NCBI GenBank assembly: GCA_913043285.1
Contig: CAJWML010000009.1
Coordinates: 1 to 64,000, forward strand
Origin: CAKZNE01 sp002695025
GTDB taxonomy: Bacteria > Bacteroidota > Bacteroidia > Flavobacteriales > Schleiferiaceae
Direction: 5' to 3'
DNA length: 64,000 nt
The notes beneath the pieces are model-generated. The model was not told the origin of the DNA. It saw only the letters and a list, made by a program, of their open reading frames with translations, and ran no database searches. This document shows, one piece after another, positions 36,844 to 45,559 of this stretch. The translations under genes and the position numbers were made by a program. Position 1 is the first letter of the stretch, and the number at the start of each line of letters is the position of its first letter.

Positions 36844-37629
36844 TTATTGTCGCACTTTATTTTTTAAAGAGGGGAAATCCGTAATAATACCATCCACGCC
36901 TTTCCGGGCAAGATCTTCCATCTTCTCACGATCATTCACCGTCCAGGCATTGATCTTTTTACCGAGAGCATGAACCTTACGGATTAATCGACTGGAAATA
37001 AAGGAATGGTGAACAGAAAATTCCTTTATATAGGGCCGCTCTTCCAAATCATAAAACCAAGCCGTAACCATTAACTTATGTAGAGGTATGGAAGCATCTA
37101 ACTCATGCACTTTCTGAAGAATCTCATCTTTAAAGGATTGTATAATGCACCAATCCGAGGCCTCATATTTTCGAATCAATTCCACTACACTGGCTTCAAT
37201 ACCCGGATAATAGTCCCCTCCTTCTTTAATTTCAATCAGTAAAACGGACCGGCCATTAACTTTTTGGATTGCTTGTTCCAGGCTAGGTATCTGCTGATTT
37301 TCCTTTAGTCCGAAAGCTGATAATTCTTCAAAAGAATACGTTTTAACCTCTCCGCTGCCAGCCGTAGTCCGATCAATTGTTTTATCGTGCATCAGCACCA
37401 CTACTCTATCCCTGGTTTGATGTACATCTACCTCTATACGATCCGCTTTAAGACTCAATGCTATATTAATCCCTTCCAAGCTATTTTCAGGACTTATCCC
37501 CGCTGCTCCACGATGGCCGGTTATAATAAGTTCAGGACTTAACTGCCGCTGATCACTATCATTTATATGATTACTGGAGCACCTTCCCATAATTATTACG
37601 ATACAGGCTGCTTGAAGTAGTAATTTCAC
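36844..37629 (-). CDS. glycerophosphodiester phosphodiesterase lipoprotein
   Basis: 261 residues. A short hydrophobic signal ends in IIMGRCSS, with Cys17 as the likely lipid anchor. The GDPD signature is complete: GHRGAAGISPENS with His39, then EVDVHQT with Glu66 and Asp68, and MHDKTIDRTT with His81, followed by LLIEIKEG, WFYD and DGIITDFP at the C-terminus. It hydrolyses glycerophosphodiesters to glycerol-3-phosphate and an alcohol, using a divalent metal, in the envelope. It overlaps the upstream PA-IL-like gene by four bases, so the two are co-translated. Convergent with the ABC operon; no clear terminator lies between them. Confidence 0.93.
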   Translation of the reverse strand: MKLLLQAACIVIIMGRCSSNHINDSDQRQLSPELIITGHRGAAGISPENSLEGINIALSLKADRIEVDVHQTRDRVVVLMHDKTIDRTTAGSGEVKTYSFEELSAFGLKENQQIPSLEQAIQKVNGRSVLLIEIKEGGDYYPGIEASVVELIRKYEASDWCIIQSFKDEILQKVHELDASIPLHKLMVTAWFYDLEERPYIKEFSVHHSFISSRLIRKVHALGKKINAWTVNDREKMEDLARKGVDGIITDFPSLKNKVRQ

Positions 37630-38570
37630 TTTAAAATAATCTTTACCTGGTAAGCCCCTGAGTTATTCGCCTGATCCCGATCATTTACCTCAAACTCCAG
37701 AAAACCGCTGCTCTGAGCATAAAACTCCAGTTCTTCTCCGGCAAAACGCCAGGTATTATCCCCACTTATCCTGCACATTAATGCAGCATGATTCATGTCC
37801 TCAATGATATTGTAAAAACTAAGGTCCGCACCGCCTACACCCGACATTCTTCCGTTAGGTCCGGAATGACCCACCCAAGGCCCTACTTTAATACTACCGG
37901 TGGCTTTAATAAATATTACATCACCCGGGTTTACATGTATATCGGTTTTTGTAAGACTGTTGACCTGAAGGTTATGCACCTCACTGGTTTTGTCCATATA
38001 CACATCAAAGGGCGCCAGGATATTTTTGGTTTCCTTTTTGTCCATGTACCGGCCCTCCGCATCTGAAAAGATCATTTCCAGGTATTGATTGGCACCCAGT
38101 AGGTCCTTTTTCAGGTAAATAATAAACGTTCCGTATTGATCGGTTTTAACCACCGGGATTTTATCGGCATAAGGAGCGGAGAGTATTTTTACGCTGATCC
38201 CTTCCAATAATTTTTGACTTTTGGAATCTTTTAGAGTACCTACTATGCCCATTTTTCCGGGTTGCCGGGTAATCTCCAGTAAAAGAGAATAATCTTCATT
38301 CAAGGTTTCGGACAACTTATGGAAACCAAATTCTTCATTAAAAACCATCAACGTAATTGTTTTGCCAGGCAAACAGTTGATACAACTGGATATATCGATC
38401 TCAAACTCACCGGTAGCATCGGTCTTGGCCTTACCACTTCCTAAAACAGATACCCAAATATCCGGTACTACCGATCCATAAGCACTTTTTACCGTCCCGC
38501 GCAATACTCTGGCTTCTGCCTCTGCCACGTACAATGCAGCAATACAAATCCAAAAAAGCTTAAAATACAT
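37626..38570 (-). CDS. exported protein with C-terminal PA-IL lectin-like domain
   Basis: I choose ATG 38570, giving 314 residues that begin directly with a signal peptide (MYFKLFWICIAALYVAEAEA); a longer frame from 38633 would put 21 extra residues in front. Two carboxypeptidase-regulatory-like beta domains (about 22-105 and 110-190) are followed by a C-terminal domain (about 205-314). That domain has VNPGDVIFIKATGSIKVG, HAALMCRISGD, and FLEFEVNDRDQANNSGAYQV, which match the pattern of PA-IL/LecA-type galactophilic lectins, whose NDND-like loop binds calcium and sugar. A sugar-binding exported protein is likely. It is paired with the GDPD lipoprotein by a 4-base overlap. Confidence 0.78.
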   Translation of the reverse strand: MYFKLFWICIAALYVAEAEARVLRGTVKSAYGSVVPDIWVSVLGSGKAKTDATGEFEIDISSCINCLPGKTITLMVFNEEFGFHKLSETLNEDYSLLLEITRQPGKMGIVGTLKDSKSQKLLEGISVKILSAPYADKIPVVKTDQYGTFIIYLKKDLLGANQYLEMIFSDAEGRYMDKKETKNILAPFDVYMDKTSEVHNLQVNSLTKTDIHVNPGDVIFIKATGSIKVGPWVGHSGPNGRMSGVGGADLSFYNIIEDMNHAALMCRISGDNTWRFAGEELEFYAQSSGFLEFEVNDRDQANNSGAYQVKIILK

Positions 38571-39190
38571 GATCCTTTTATTACGTTTAGCTACACTTTT
38601 TTCCATTAAAAAACCTCCCACATTCATACTCACTTCCTTACTTCCAGGTCAATTGAGACCAATTGGATTCATTGCATTTATATTATTCATTTTTCAGATC
38701 TATTGGAATAGCTACCTCAGAGCTGGATAGCCCTCTCATGGGATTATCCGATCTAGCGGCCCCTCCTGCAGCAAATGCCTACCAAAGAGATTGGTTTTAG
38801 GGTTTTATTGCACTCCCTGAGGCAGGGTTTATTTAATAATTGCTCCATTTATTGAATAATACTCTTACGGTCACCGGCTTTACTCCAAATAAAATTTGAT
38901 AAGGAAAGTGAAGTCCGCAGCTGTTATCCGGTTTTAAAGGTGAGCGATAGGTTGTAACCTGGTAAAGTTGAAATTTTCACATCAAATCTAAATAGCTGGT
39001 ATTACACATTTATCCATAGATCTATGGATAAAAAATGGATTTTAATAAAGCCCATTTACTAGTTATAAATTAGTTGTATCCTAATTCAGTATTATCCACA
39101 TTTTTATGGATTCAATAGCCACACTACTAATGTTTGCCTGAAAATAGAATTCACACATTTTTGAATCCTTATCAACTAAGTTTATTGCTT
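38571..39190. other. long intergenic region between divergent genes
   Basis: About 620 bases, AT-rich, holding the promoters of the divergent PA-IL-like and CsgG-like genes. It includes the perfect palindrome at 39011-39030 and a related half-site pair near 39096-39113. No RNA gene or convincing frame is seen; one 30-codon stretch near 38710-38810 is too short to support. Confidence 0.5.
39011..39030. promoter_or_regulatory. 20-bp palindrome, possible operator
   Basis: TATCCATAGATCTATGGATA is perfectly self-complementary. A looser copy (ATCCAC, 6 bases, ATGGAT) lies at about 39096-39113. Both precede the CsgG-like gene starting at 39191. Such twofold sites are typical of dimeric repressors or activators, but no cognate regulator is adjacent. 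Confidence 0.5.
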
Positions 39191-40123
39191 ATGAGACAAT
39201 TAGCTATCCTCTTATTAATTACAACAACTGTATGGAACGCCTCTTTAAAAGGTCAGGAGATTATTATTCCCCCCGCACTTGGTATTAGCCCGTTCTACAG
39301 TGGGGACAAGGACAACCTTAAGCTCTCTAAGGATTTATACGAAGCCGTGACCCGCAGATTAGTGCAGAGTAAACAGTTCCGGATAATCGATATTCCTAAA
39401 AGGGAAAATGCGGAGGCCGAAATAGAAACCATGAAACGCAGAGAATTTATCGAACAGGAGATTATCCATGCTGGTAATAGCACCCCTGCTGAATTCCTAT
39501 TGATCGGTTTTATTCGCAATACGGAAGTCTTTTATATCGATAGCAATAATGCTCAGGTTCGGGTTGATTTTGAGGTAAAGTATATCGATGTAAAATCTGG
39601 AGAAACACTACACGCTCAGAGTTTTACCGGAAGTAGTTATTCCAACCTTGATGTTGGAGTAGATCTAGGGATAGATATTGGTAAAAAACTTTTGAATGAT
39701 GGCCAAGACCTGATAAACAATATGGACAAAAGGCTGGAGGCTTCGGTAAGCGGTAAAATGATTGATGCCGTAGATAACTCTGCAGATGAAGTCTTCAAAT
39801 GGGTACTGAACACCTCCCTCTCCAGTTTCTATTTTCTTAAAGTTGCCAATGAGGGAAACTCCAGAAAGGTGAAAAACATATTAATAGAAGGAGGCCGTAA
39901 TGTAGGTCTGGAGAAAGGGCTGAAACTGAAAATGATCCTGGATCAGGAATTTACCGGTATCCGTGGCAATAGAATTCTCAATGAACAGCCGATAGCAACC
40001 CTTAAGATCATAGAAGTACGGGCAGAAACCTCGGTTTGCCGAGTAGTAAAGGAAGATAAGGATATTGATAAGTACCTGGAGGATGAAAACCTGCGTATCA
40101 TTTTTGCTCTTAACTTGAACTGA
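39191..40123 (+). CDS. CsgG/FlgT-like envelope protein
   Basis: 310 residues from ATG 39191 (a TTG at 39134 would add 19 residues before a good signal peptide, RQLAILLLITTTVWNASLKG). The first 200 residues have a CsgG-like layout: IIPPALGISPF, then DLYEAVTRRLVQSKQFRIID, FLLIGFIRNTEV, VDFEVKYIDVKSGETLHAQ and helical SADEVFKWVL. The last 80 residues (LIEGGRNVGLEKGLKL, ..IATLKIIEVRAETSVCRVV) resemble the FlgT C-terminal fold. CsgG relatives form outer-membrane pores or lipoprotein assemblies. One base separates its stop from the next gene, so they are an operon. Family placement is by pattern, not alignment. Confidence 0.7.
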   Translation: MRQLAILLLITTTVWNASLKGQEIIIPPALGISPFYSGDKDNLKLSKDLYEAVTRRLVQSKQFRIIDIPKRENAEAEIETMKRREFIEQEIIHAGNSTPAEFLLIGFIRNTEVFYIDSNNAQVRVDFEVKYIDVKSGETLHAQSFTGSSYSNLDVGVDLGIDIGKKLLNDGQDLINNMDKRLEASVSGKMIDAVDNSADEVFKWVLNTSLSSFYFLKVANEGNSRKVKNILIEGGRNVGLEKGLKLKMILDQEFTGIRGNRILNEQPIATLKIIEVRAETSVCRVVKEDKDIDKYLEDENLRIIFALNLN

Positions 40124-40124
40124 T

Positions 40125-41015
40125 ATGTCTAGATTAGTATGGACCACCTGCCTTGTACTGGTTACTCTGGTTTTGCCGGCACAGGAAATTAACCGCTCCT
40201 ACCTCACCGTAATGGTGCTACCCTATACCAGTAAAGACGAGGATGTACTCGCCAAATTTGAAAATGATGTGGCCTACCGTACCGCTATTGCAGAGATTAA
40301 TAATGCCCTGTTACATAAAGGATATAGTAATACCCGCGATCTACGGGAAAACCAGGAACTTATTGAACGCGTAAGAGCAGCAACGGAGAAAGGTACACAG
40401 CGCGATCAACTCAAAAAACTTATAGAAGAAGTTCCGGCTGATATAGTTATTGAAGCGGAATTAATATGGACCGATCCTCCGGGCAGACCGCAAGACCGGG
40501 AAGTACAGATCCTTCTGAAAGCCAAGGACAAACACACTTCTTCTCTGTACGCCAGCAGTGCGCGTATCAGATCTTCTCCCCGGGCATATCGGGACTTGAG
40601 TGAGGCCGCAGAAACAGCACTTGTCCGTGATGGAAAAAAGGAGTTTGACGATTTCCTGACCTTAATGGAGCAATCTTTGAAAAGAGGGAGACAATTACCT
40701 TTTCGCTTTGACCTGGCCATAGCCAGCCCGGTAGATTACCAGTATTATATTGAAGGAAAGATGATCAAAGACTGGATCAAGCAAGCGCTGCAACAAAATG
40801 CTCTTAACGGCTTCTACCGAATTATCGGGGAGAGCTCCTCGTTCCTCCAGGGGTTTAGCCAGGAACCGATCATTGACAAAAACGGCTATTATGTACAACC
40901 CTGTGCCACCATTTGTAACGGAGTAATCCGGACTTTAAGAGAAAAGAAATTAGACATGACCTCAAATCTGGTGGGACAACAGGCCTTGTTTAAATTAAAG
41001 GGGATTCTGAAATAA
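40125..41015 (+). CDS. exported protein of unknown function paired with the CsgG-like gene
   Basis: 296 residues with a signal peptide (VWTTCLVLVTLVLPAQ). The mature part begins SYLTVMVLPYT, as in periplasmic proteins that sense or build outer-membrane assemblies. It continues with VPADIVIEAELIW and LLKAKDKHTSSLYASS, giving an alpha/beta order like CsgG/FlgO domains, and ends in a helical tail. No catalytic motif is visible. The ATG lies one base after the upstream stop, so translation is coupled. It converges with the TIR operon at 41067. A structural partner of the CsgG-like protein is inferred only from context. Confidence 0.72.
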   Translation: MSRLVWTTCLVLVTLVLPAQEINRSYLTVMVLPYTSKDEDVLAKFENDVAYRTAIAEINNALLHKGYSNTRDLRENQELIERVRAATEKGTQRDQLKKLIEEVPADIVIEAELIWTDPPGRPQDREVQILLKAKDKHTSSLYASSARIRSSPRAYRDLSEAAETALVRDGKKEFDDFLTLMEQSLKRGRQLPFRFDLAIASPVDYQYYIEGKMIKDWIKQALQQNALNGFYRIIGESSSFLQGFSQEPIIDKNGYYVQPCATICNGVIRTLREKKLDMTSNLVGQQALFKLKGILK

Positions 41016-41066
41016 ATAGGTACCATTTAGCGGAAAAGAGTCCATCACAATTACACATTTAAGAGG

Positions 41067-42410
41067 TCAGTCTTCGCTGAAGTTACATGACAATTCGAGC
41101 GCTATTTTATTAGCCAATCCTTTTAAAATCTCCTTCTTATCTCTGTCACTTCCTTCTGCTGTGAAAGAGACCGGATCACAACTTGAAATACCTTTTAGGT
41201 TGAGCACCGTCAATTTTAAAGTTGCTATTAACGAAGGAGACCCCAAATCATTGATGCTTGAAAACCAGGTAAGCTCGCCTAAAATAATATGATCCAGTTT
41301 TTGTTCAGGGCTATATTTTTTGAGGAACCAAATATTATTGGAAGCAAGCTTCCTGAAAACGAATGGGTTTACAATCTCCGTGTTTAGTAAGCCCCAATAA
41401 GCATTATATCCTTCCTCTCTAAGTTTTTTATCCATAGCCCGCGCTAATTCAGTTTGTTGATTATGAACTGAATCCACAATCAGGATGGCGATATCCGCTT
41501 TTGAGGTAGCTTCAATATCCTGGGTAAAAAGAGCTTGTTCTATTAGTTCTTTTTCAAACTGTTGCCCTGTGTCTCGATTTTTGCTATCAATATCCCAGTA
41601 TGGATATGTTTCACCTGCATCATACATATTGTCTCCCACATCTGCATTACTGCTTGTTCCGGCTCCTTCATTAACAACTTTTTTAAGCCCTTCTGGCGAT
41701 TTAATATTTTGACTACCTGGATTCATTTTCTCTTGCAGGCTTTTATCCAGCATAGCGTCATCCAGACTTGAAGTCTCGTTAGAATCAGTATTTGTAATCG
41801 TATTATTCCGGTATATACCATTTTGCTTGTCTGCAGATTCATCAATATTTTCAACACTTTCCGCCTCATCCCCTACCAGTGGTTCGGAATTTCCATCCTT
41901 GCTATGGTACATATTCACGCCTCCAATACAAGCCACAATTAAAATAACCATGACCGCGATTGGCCAGAAAGCCTTTCTTGGCTTAAGGATCTGGCTTAGG
42001 ATCTCCGTCAATTGCTCAGGATCATGATTCCATTGATAATACACAAAGCCTTCCGGGAAACCTATATCTGTCAATTTTGTCAAATCCTTTTTTACCACAA
42101 AAGCGTAGCGATCTTCCTGAATATGTCTTCTTTTTCTGATCGCCTCTAGTTCAATTTGGCAATATTCTTTTGTTAAATATTTTCCAGAGAGTATGATCAA
42201 GGCATACCGTGCCTCACTCTCATAGATTTTTGGCAGGATTTCATGCAGATCCTCGCCCATTAGCCTGCTCTTAAACCTGGGATAGTAAAAAGCCTTGATC
42301 TTCCGGAATCTTCTGGAGCGGAAAACGAAATCCAGCATTTTGGCGATATCATGCTCCTCTTCCGCAAAGGAAATGGCGATGTCGTACTTGTATTTCTTTT
42401 TATCAGCCAT
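41067..42410 (-). CDS. TIR-TM protein with FlgO/CsgG-like periplasmic domain (TIR-B)
   Basis: 447 residues. N-terminal TIR domain (about 6-145): YKYDIAISFAEEEHDIA, then ARYALIILSGKYLTKEYC and QIELEAI with the putative catalytic Glu87. A single membrane helix sits at about 148-166 (FWPIAVMVILIVACIGGV). A polar linker (about 170-300) follows, then a C-terminal alpha/beta domain (about 300-447) with ADIAILIVDS, LDHIILGELTW and LIATLKLTVLNLKG, resembling FlgO/CsgG domains. The TIR domain should face the cytoplasm and the C-terminal domain the periplasm. TIR enzymes often cleave NAD or make cyclic ADP-ribose signals (family knowledge). Last gene of a three-gene minus-strand operon. Confidence 0.8.
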   Translation of the reverse strand: MADKKKYKYDIAISFAEEEHDIAKMLDFVFRSRRFRKIKAFYYPRFKSRLMGEDLHEILPKIYESEARYALIILSGKYLTKEYCQIELEAIRKRRHIQEDRYAFVVKKDLTKLTDIGFPEGFVYYQWNHDPEQLTEILSQILKPRKAFWPIAVMVILIVACIGGVNMYHSKDGNSEPLVGDEAESVENIDESADKQNGIYRNNTITNTDSNETSSLDDAMLDKSLQEKMNPGSQNIKSPEGLKKVVNEGAGTSSNADVGDNMYDAGETYPYWDIDSKNRDTGQQFEKELIEQALFTQDIEATSKADIAILIVDSVHNQQTELARAMDKKLREEGYNAYWGLLNTEIVNPFVFRKLASNNIWFLKKYSPEQKLDHIILGELTWFSSINDLGSPSLIATLKLTVLNLKGISSCDPVSFTAEGSDRDKKEILKGLANKIALELSCNFSED

Positions 42411-42464
42411 AAGTCTTGTTGAGAGTATTTCGGTTCAGGAGCGGGTTGAAGATGTATCGGAGAA

Positions 42465-43397
42465 TTATTTGATGGTAAAAGTTTTGGATTTGCACTGCTC
42501 GATAAGGATCTGGCCTGTTCTTAGTGCAGATTGGCCTACAATACGCAATTGGTCTTTTCTATTTATCTGGTACTCTCCCGGTCCAACTCCTACGGCATAA
42601 ATACACTGCGTTTCACCGGGCTGTAATGTAAGGGTGTAAATTTCGTAGTAGATACTTATGTTTTTGCCATCCTTATCAGTAGCCTGTCGCGGGCGCCCTC
42701 TACCGTATGGATTGAAGTTTTCAATAAACCTCAACTCCAAGGCCTCTCCTGTAGAATTATAAAAGCAGATATCCCCAAACTTATACTCCTTACACCCATC
42801 CGCTACCTTTTCAGGGTTATTGTATTGTTCATTGGAACTCAGCGGCCCGTTAAACCCACGGTTGCTATTGTTCTCGGATTTACCGTAATTCAAACCCAGG
42901 TACTGCTTCAAATTATCGTCAAACTCCAGGTTTTGCATAGTAGCCCCTATCTGAAGAGCGGTTTTGGCGTCCAATAATTTTATGCGTACTCGCACCACGT
43001 CTCCAATATGGCTATATGTCCCAACCACAAAGCCTTCCAGGCCCTTTAATTTACCCAGTTCCGTTATAGTTTCCCGTTCCACCAGGCCTTGCACCGTACC
43101 CAGTTTGTTTTCTTCGATAAGTGCCTCAATATAATCCCGGTTGTACAGCGAGTAACCGTAATCCGGCTTGGTGAGATGAACACTGAAATCCTCGGCCAAT
43201 AACTGCCCCAGCCGACCTTCTTCCCCAGCATCCGTGAAAAATCCGAGTACCCCGATGTTCTTCAGGCCAGAAGCTTTGATCTGTTGAGCCATTTCATCGG
43301 CCAGTTCCTTGATCCGCACATCATAATCTGATTGGCCTTTAATGGTAGTGCCGGCCATAGCCAACCCCACCACCAGCAACAGGGTTTTAAAATACAT
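42465..43397 (-). CDS. FlgO/CsgG-like exported protein
   Basis: 310 residues with a signal peptide (LLLVVGLAMAGTTIKG). Residues 25-175 have the FlgO/CsgG order: IKELADEMAQQIKASGLKNI, VLGFFTDAGEEGRLGQLLAE, YSLYNRDYIEALIEE, LGKLKGLEGFVVGTYSHIGD and VRIKLLDAKTALQI. A second beta-rich domain (about 195-310) carries two or three Cys (DGCKEYKFGDICFYN, GETQCIYAVG). Periplasmic or outer-membrane facing. It overlaps the TIR-A gene by 11 bases and is followed 54 bases later by TIR-B, so the three are one operon. Because both TIR proteins also carry a FlgO-like domain, hetero-oligomers across the periplasm are possible (inference). Confidence 0.8.
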   Translation of the reverse strand: MYFKTLLLVVGLAMAGTTIKGQSDYDVRIKELADEMAQQIKASGLKNIGVLGFFTDAGEEGRLGQLLAEDFSVHLTKPDYGYSLYNRDYIEALIEENKLGTVQGLVERETITELGKLKGLEGFVVGTYSHIGDVVRVRIKLLDAKTALQIGATMQNLEFDDNLKQYLGLNYGKSENNSNRGFNGPLSSNEQYNNPEKVADGCKEYKFGDICFYNSTGEALELRFIENFNPYGRGRPRQATDKDGKNISIYYEIYTLTLQPGETQCIYAVGVGPGEYQINRKDQLRIVGQSALRTGQILIEQCKSKTFTIK

Positions 43398-44628
43398 AGT
43401 GTAGTTCTTTAGCGATGTTTTTAGTGAGGTCGGTAAGAGCTTCCGTTTCCACCGCTTCTTTTTGGAAATGAATGCCGGAGCCCGTGAATGATTTACTCGT
43501 AGAATGGGATTTATCCCTCAGGTCGATAACTGACAATTGCAGGTACAAATTCAGTGTATAGGCATCATGGATATTTTTATGCAAGTCCTTTTTTAAACGG
43601 CCTACCATAATATAGTCCAATACCTTCTCCGGCTGAAACGCGGATAACAAGCGGGTATTTAGTGACAGTAATTCTTGCCAACCATCATCATTGACGGCCT
43701 CGGATGCAAGAAGTCCGGTGTAGATCTTCCGATCTTCTGCTTGTAACAATTCCGAAATATCCGAAGCCAGAAGGTTTTGTGGAGTAAGGTACTGATCATC
43801 CAGTATAAGAATGGCAATGTCTTTTTGATTGCTTTGTCGCAAGTTCTTGTCGGTAAACAGGCTCGAATCAAACAAAGGATCTTTAGTTACCTGATCATAA
43901 TGGTATTCTTCTTGGTCTTTCTTTACTTCGTCTTCCACTTCCTGTCCCGAAGTGGTTTCTTTAATATCCTCATTTGAGGAAGGAAAAGGACGGTTAGTTA
44001 TTGAATCTGTTTCAACCTCACCAGAATCAGGAGAGGTTGTAGTGTCTTGAATAAGCCAATCTCCTATATCAGCATAAAAGTCCACCCTGTATAAAACAAA
44101 TAATAGTAGAGTCAGAATACTGAAAATGATCGTTTTATTAATTGAAATCCCCCATCTCTTGTCTTTCGGTATCTCTTCAGGTATTTCCTCGCCATTCTGT
44201 ATCTTAAGAAAAATGTTGGCCAAAAATTCCGGATTATGATCCCACCATATTACCGGAAAATCATCAGCCAGACCGATGTCCTTAGGTGAAGTACCTGCCT
44301 TGGCCAATACAAATAGGTAACGACCTTCCTCAGTAGCAAGTCTTTTTTTTATTGCTTTCAGTTCAATCTGGCGATAACCATCATTTTTACTGTAGGTCTT
44401 GGTAAGTATAATTATGGCATACTGAGATTCATTATTATAAATAGCATGCAACCTTTGATTAAGGCTTTTATAACCGGCCACTTCATGAGGTTGGTCGGGA
44501 TAGTAGTAAAAATGAAGCTCTTTAAGCTTTTCCAACTTGAAAGCCGTTCGTACAGCAATTGCAATATCCCGATCTTCCTCCGCAAAGGATATAGCGATAT
44601 CGTATTTATATTTCTGCTTGGTGATCAT
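43387..44628 (-). CDS. TIR-TM protein with FlgO/CsgG-like periplasmic domain (TIR-A)
   Basis: 413 residues, same architecture as the TIR protein at 41067. TIR domain at about 7-140 (YKYDIAISFAEEDRDIA, ESQYAIIILTKTY, YRQIELKAIKKR with Glu89, FPVIWWDHNP). Membrane helix at about 163-181, acidic linker to about 262, and a C-terminal domain (KDIAILILDD, LDYIMVGRLKKD, LNLYLQLSVIDLRD, ALTDLTKNIAKEL). First gene of the operon, divergent from the metacaspase gene. The two TIR proteins clearly derive from duplication but have diverged strongly outside the TIR core. The likely job is to transmit an envelope state into TIR activity. Confidence 0.82.
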   Translation of the reverse strand: MITKQKYKYDIAISFAEEDRDIAIAVRTAFKLEKLKELHFYYYPDQPHEVAGYKSLNQRLHAIYNNESQYAIIILTKTYSKNDGYRQIELKAIKKRLATEEGRYLFVLAKAGTSPKDIGLADDFPVIWWDHNPEFLANIFLKIQNGEEIPEEIPKDKRWGISINKTIIFSILTLLLFVLYRVDFYADIGDWLIQDTTTSPDSGEVETDSITNRPFPSSNEDIKETTSGQEVEDEVKKDQEEYHYDQVTKDPLFDSSLFTDKNLRQSNQKDIAILILDDQYLTPQNLLASDISELLQAEDRKIYTGLLASEAVNDDGWQELLSLNTRLLSAFQPEKVLDYIMVGRLKKDLHKNIHDAYTLNLYLQLSVIDLRDKSHSTSKSFTGSGIHFQKEAVETEALTDLTKNIAKELHYVF

Positions 44629-44774
44629 TAGTATTTGCTACCAGCAAATATTGCACGCAGTAAGGGAGTCCTTCTCCTTACTTCTATGGATTTATGAATT
44701 AGTCAATTATCAGGATGCGAATGCGTTATAATTGGGTACCTGCACCCACCTCCACTCTCCTAGTTTTGACTTTC
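44629..44774. promoter_or_regulatory. divergent control region between TIR operon and metacaspase
   Basis: 146 bases between the TIR-A start and the preferred metacaspase ATG. TAGTTTTG at 44761-44768 fits the -7 consensus on the plus strand but lies only six bases before that ATG, which would give an almost leaderless message, so it may be chance. Shared control of the two units is plausible, not shown. Confidence 0.35.
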
Positions 44775-45542
44775 ATGATACCAACCGGATACTCTTTACA
44801 TATCGGACTCAACAAAGTGGATAACCTGAGTTATCAAAAACAGGTAAAACTTTTAAACTCCTGCCATAATGATGCGGTCAGCTATTTAAAGATAGCTTCT
44901 GATCAGGGGTTCTATCACTCTAAAATGCTGCTGGATGACCGTGCCTCTTCCTCCAACTTTTATGCGGAGGTAAAACAGATCAGCCGTCAAATACAGCCGG
45001 GGGACCTCTTCTTGCTTACCTTTTCCGGTCATGGTAGCAAAAGACCTTCAGCCACCGAGCCGGATGGGCAGGATGAAACCTGGTGTTTTTACGATGATCA
45101 GGTACTGGACGACCAATTGTTCCAATTGTGGCATAATTTCAAGTCGGGCGTGCGCATACTGGTTATTTCGGATAGCTGCCACAGCGGTACTATACTGCGG
45201 GATATTTTTAACCACGACCCCTTTGCTGCCAAAGTCTCCTCACCTTCATATGGATCATCTTCCCGTGGCCTGGAAACCGATCCCTTTACTTCTTCAGTAA
45301 AGGCCCATGTGAAATTACTGGCAGCGGCCAAAGAAAATCGCTACGCCCAGAATTCCGGAAGGCATGGCACTTTTACCAAAGCACTTTTAAAAGCATGGAA
45401 CCACGGAAATTTTGAGGGAGATTATACCGCTTTTTTTAAAGCTATCCGTCTGGAAATGCCTCGTCATAATTCACCGGCTTGCATGGATATAGGAATCATC
45501 AACAATGACTTTAACCTTCAGAAACCTTTTCAAATCAATTAA
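44775..45542 (+). CDS. metacaspase-like cysteine protease (caspase fold)
   Basis: 255 residues from ATG 44775. An upstream in-frame ATG at 44715 would add a hydrophobic 20-residue stretch, but the family usually begins within a few residues of SLHIGLN. Caspase-fold marks: YSLHIGLNKVD (first strand), CHNDA, FLLTFSGHGSKR with catalytic His86, DGQDETWCFYDD, and RILVISDSCHSG with catalytic Cys135. It ends with a helical region that includes HGTFTKALLKAW and FFKAIRLEMP. Bacterial homologues cleave after Arg/Lys and act in cell death or immune systems (family knowledge). It is divergent from the TIR operon and 17 bases upstream of a small gene. Confidence 0.9.
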   Translation: MIPTGYSLHIGLNKVDNLSYQKQVKLLNSCHNDAVSYLKIASDQGFYHSKMLLDDRASSSNFYAEVKQISRQIQPGDLFLLTFSGHGSKRPSATEPDGQDETWCFYDDQVLDDQLFQLWHNFKSGVRILVISDSCHSGTILRDIFNHDPFAAKVSSPSYGSSSRGLETDPFTSSVKAHVKLLAAAKENRYAQNSGRHGTFTKALLKAWNHGNFEGDYTAFFKAIRLEMPRHNSPACMDIGIINNDFNLQKPFQIN

Positions 45543-45559
45543 TAATTAAAAACTAAACT

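Noticed and set aside
38710..38815. About 30 in-frame codons ending ANAYQRDWF on the plus strand
   Set aside because: Too short, no start or family match, and no continuation upstream.
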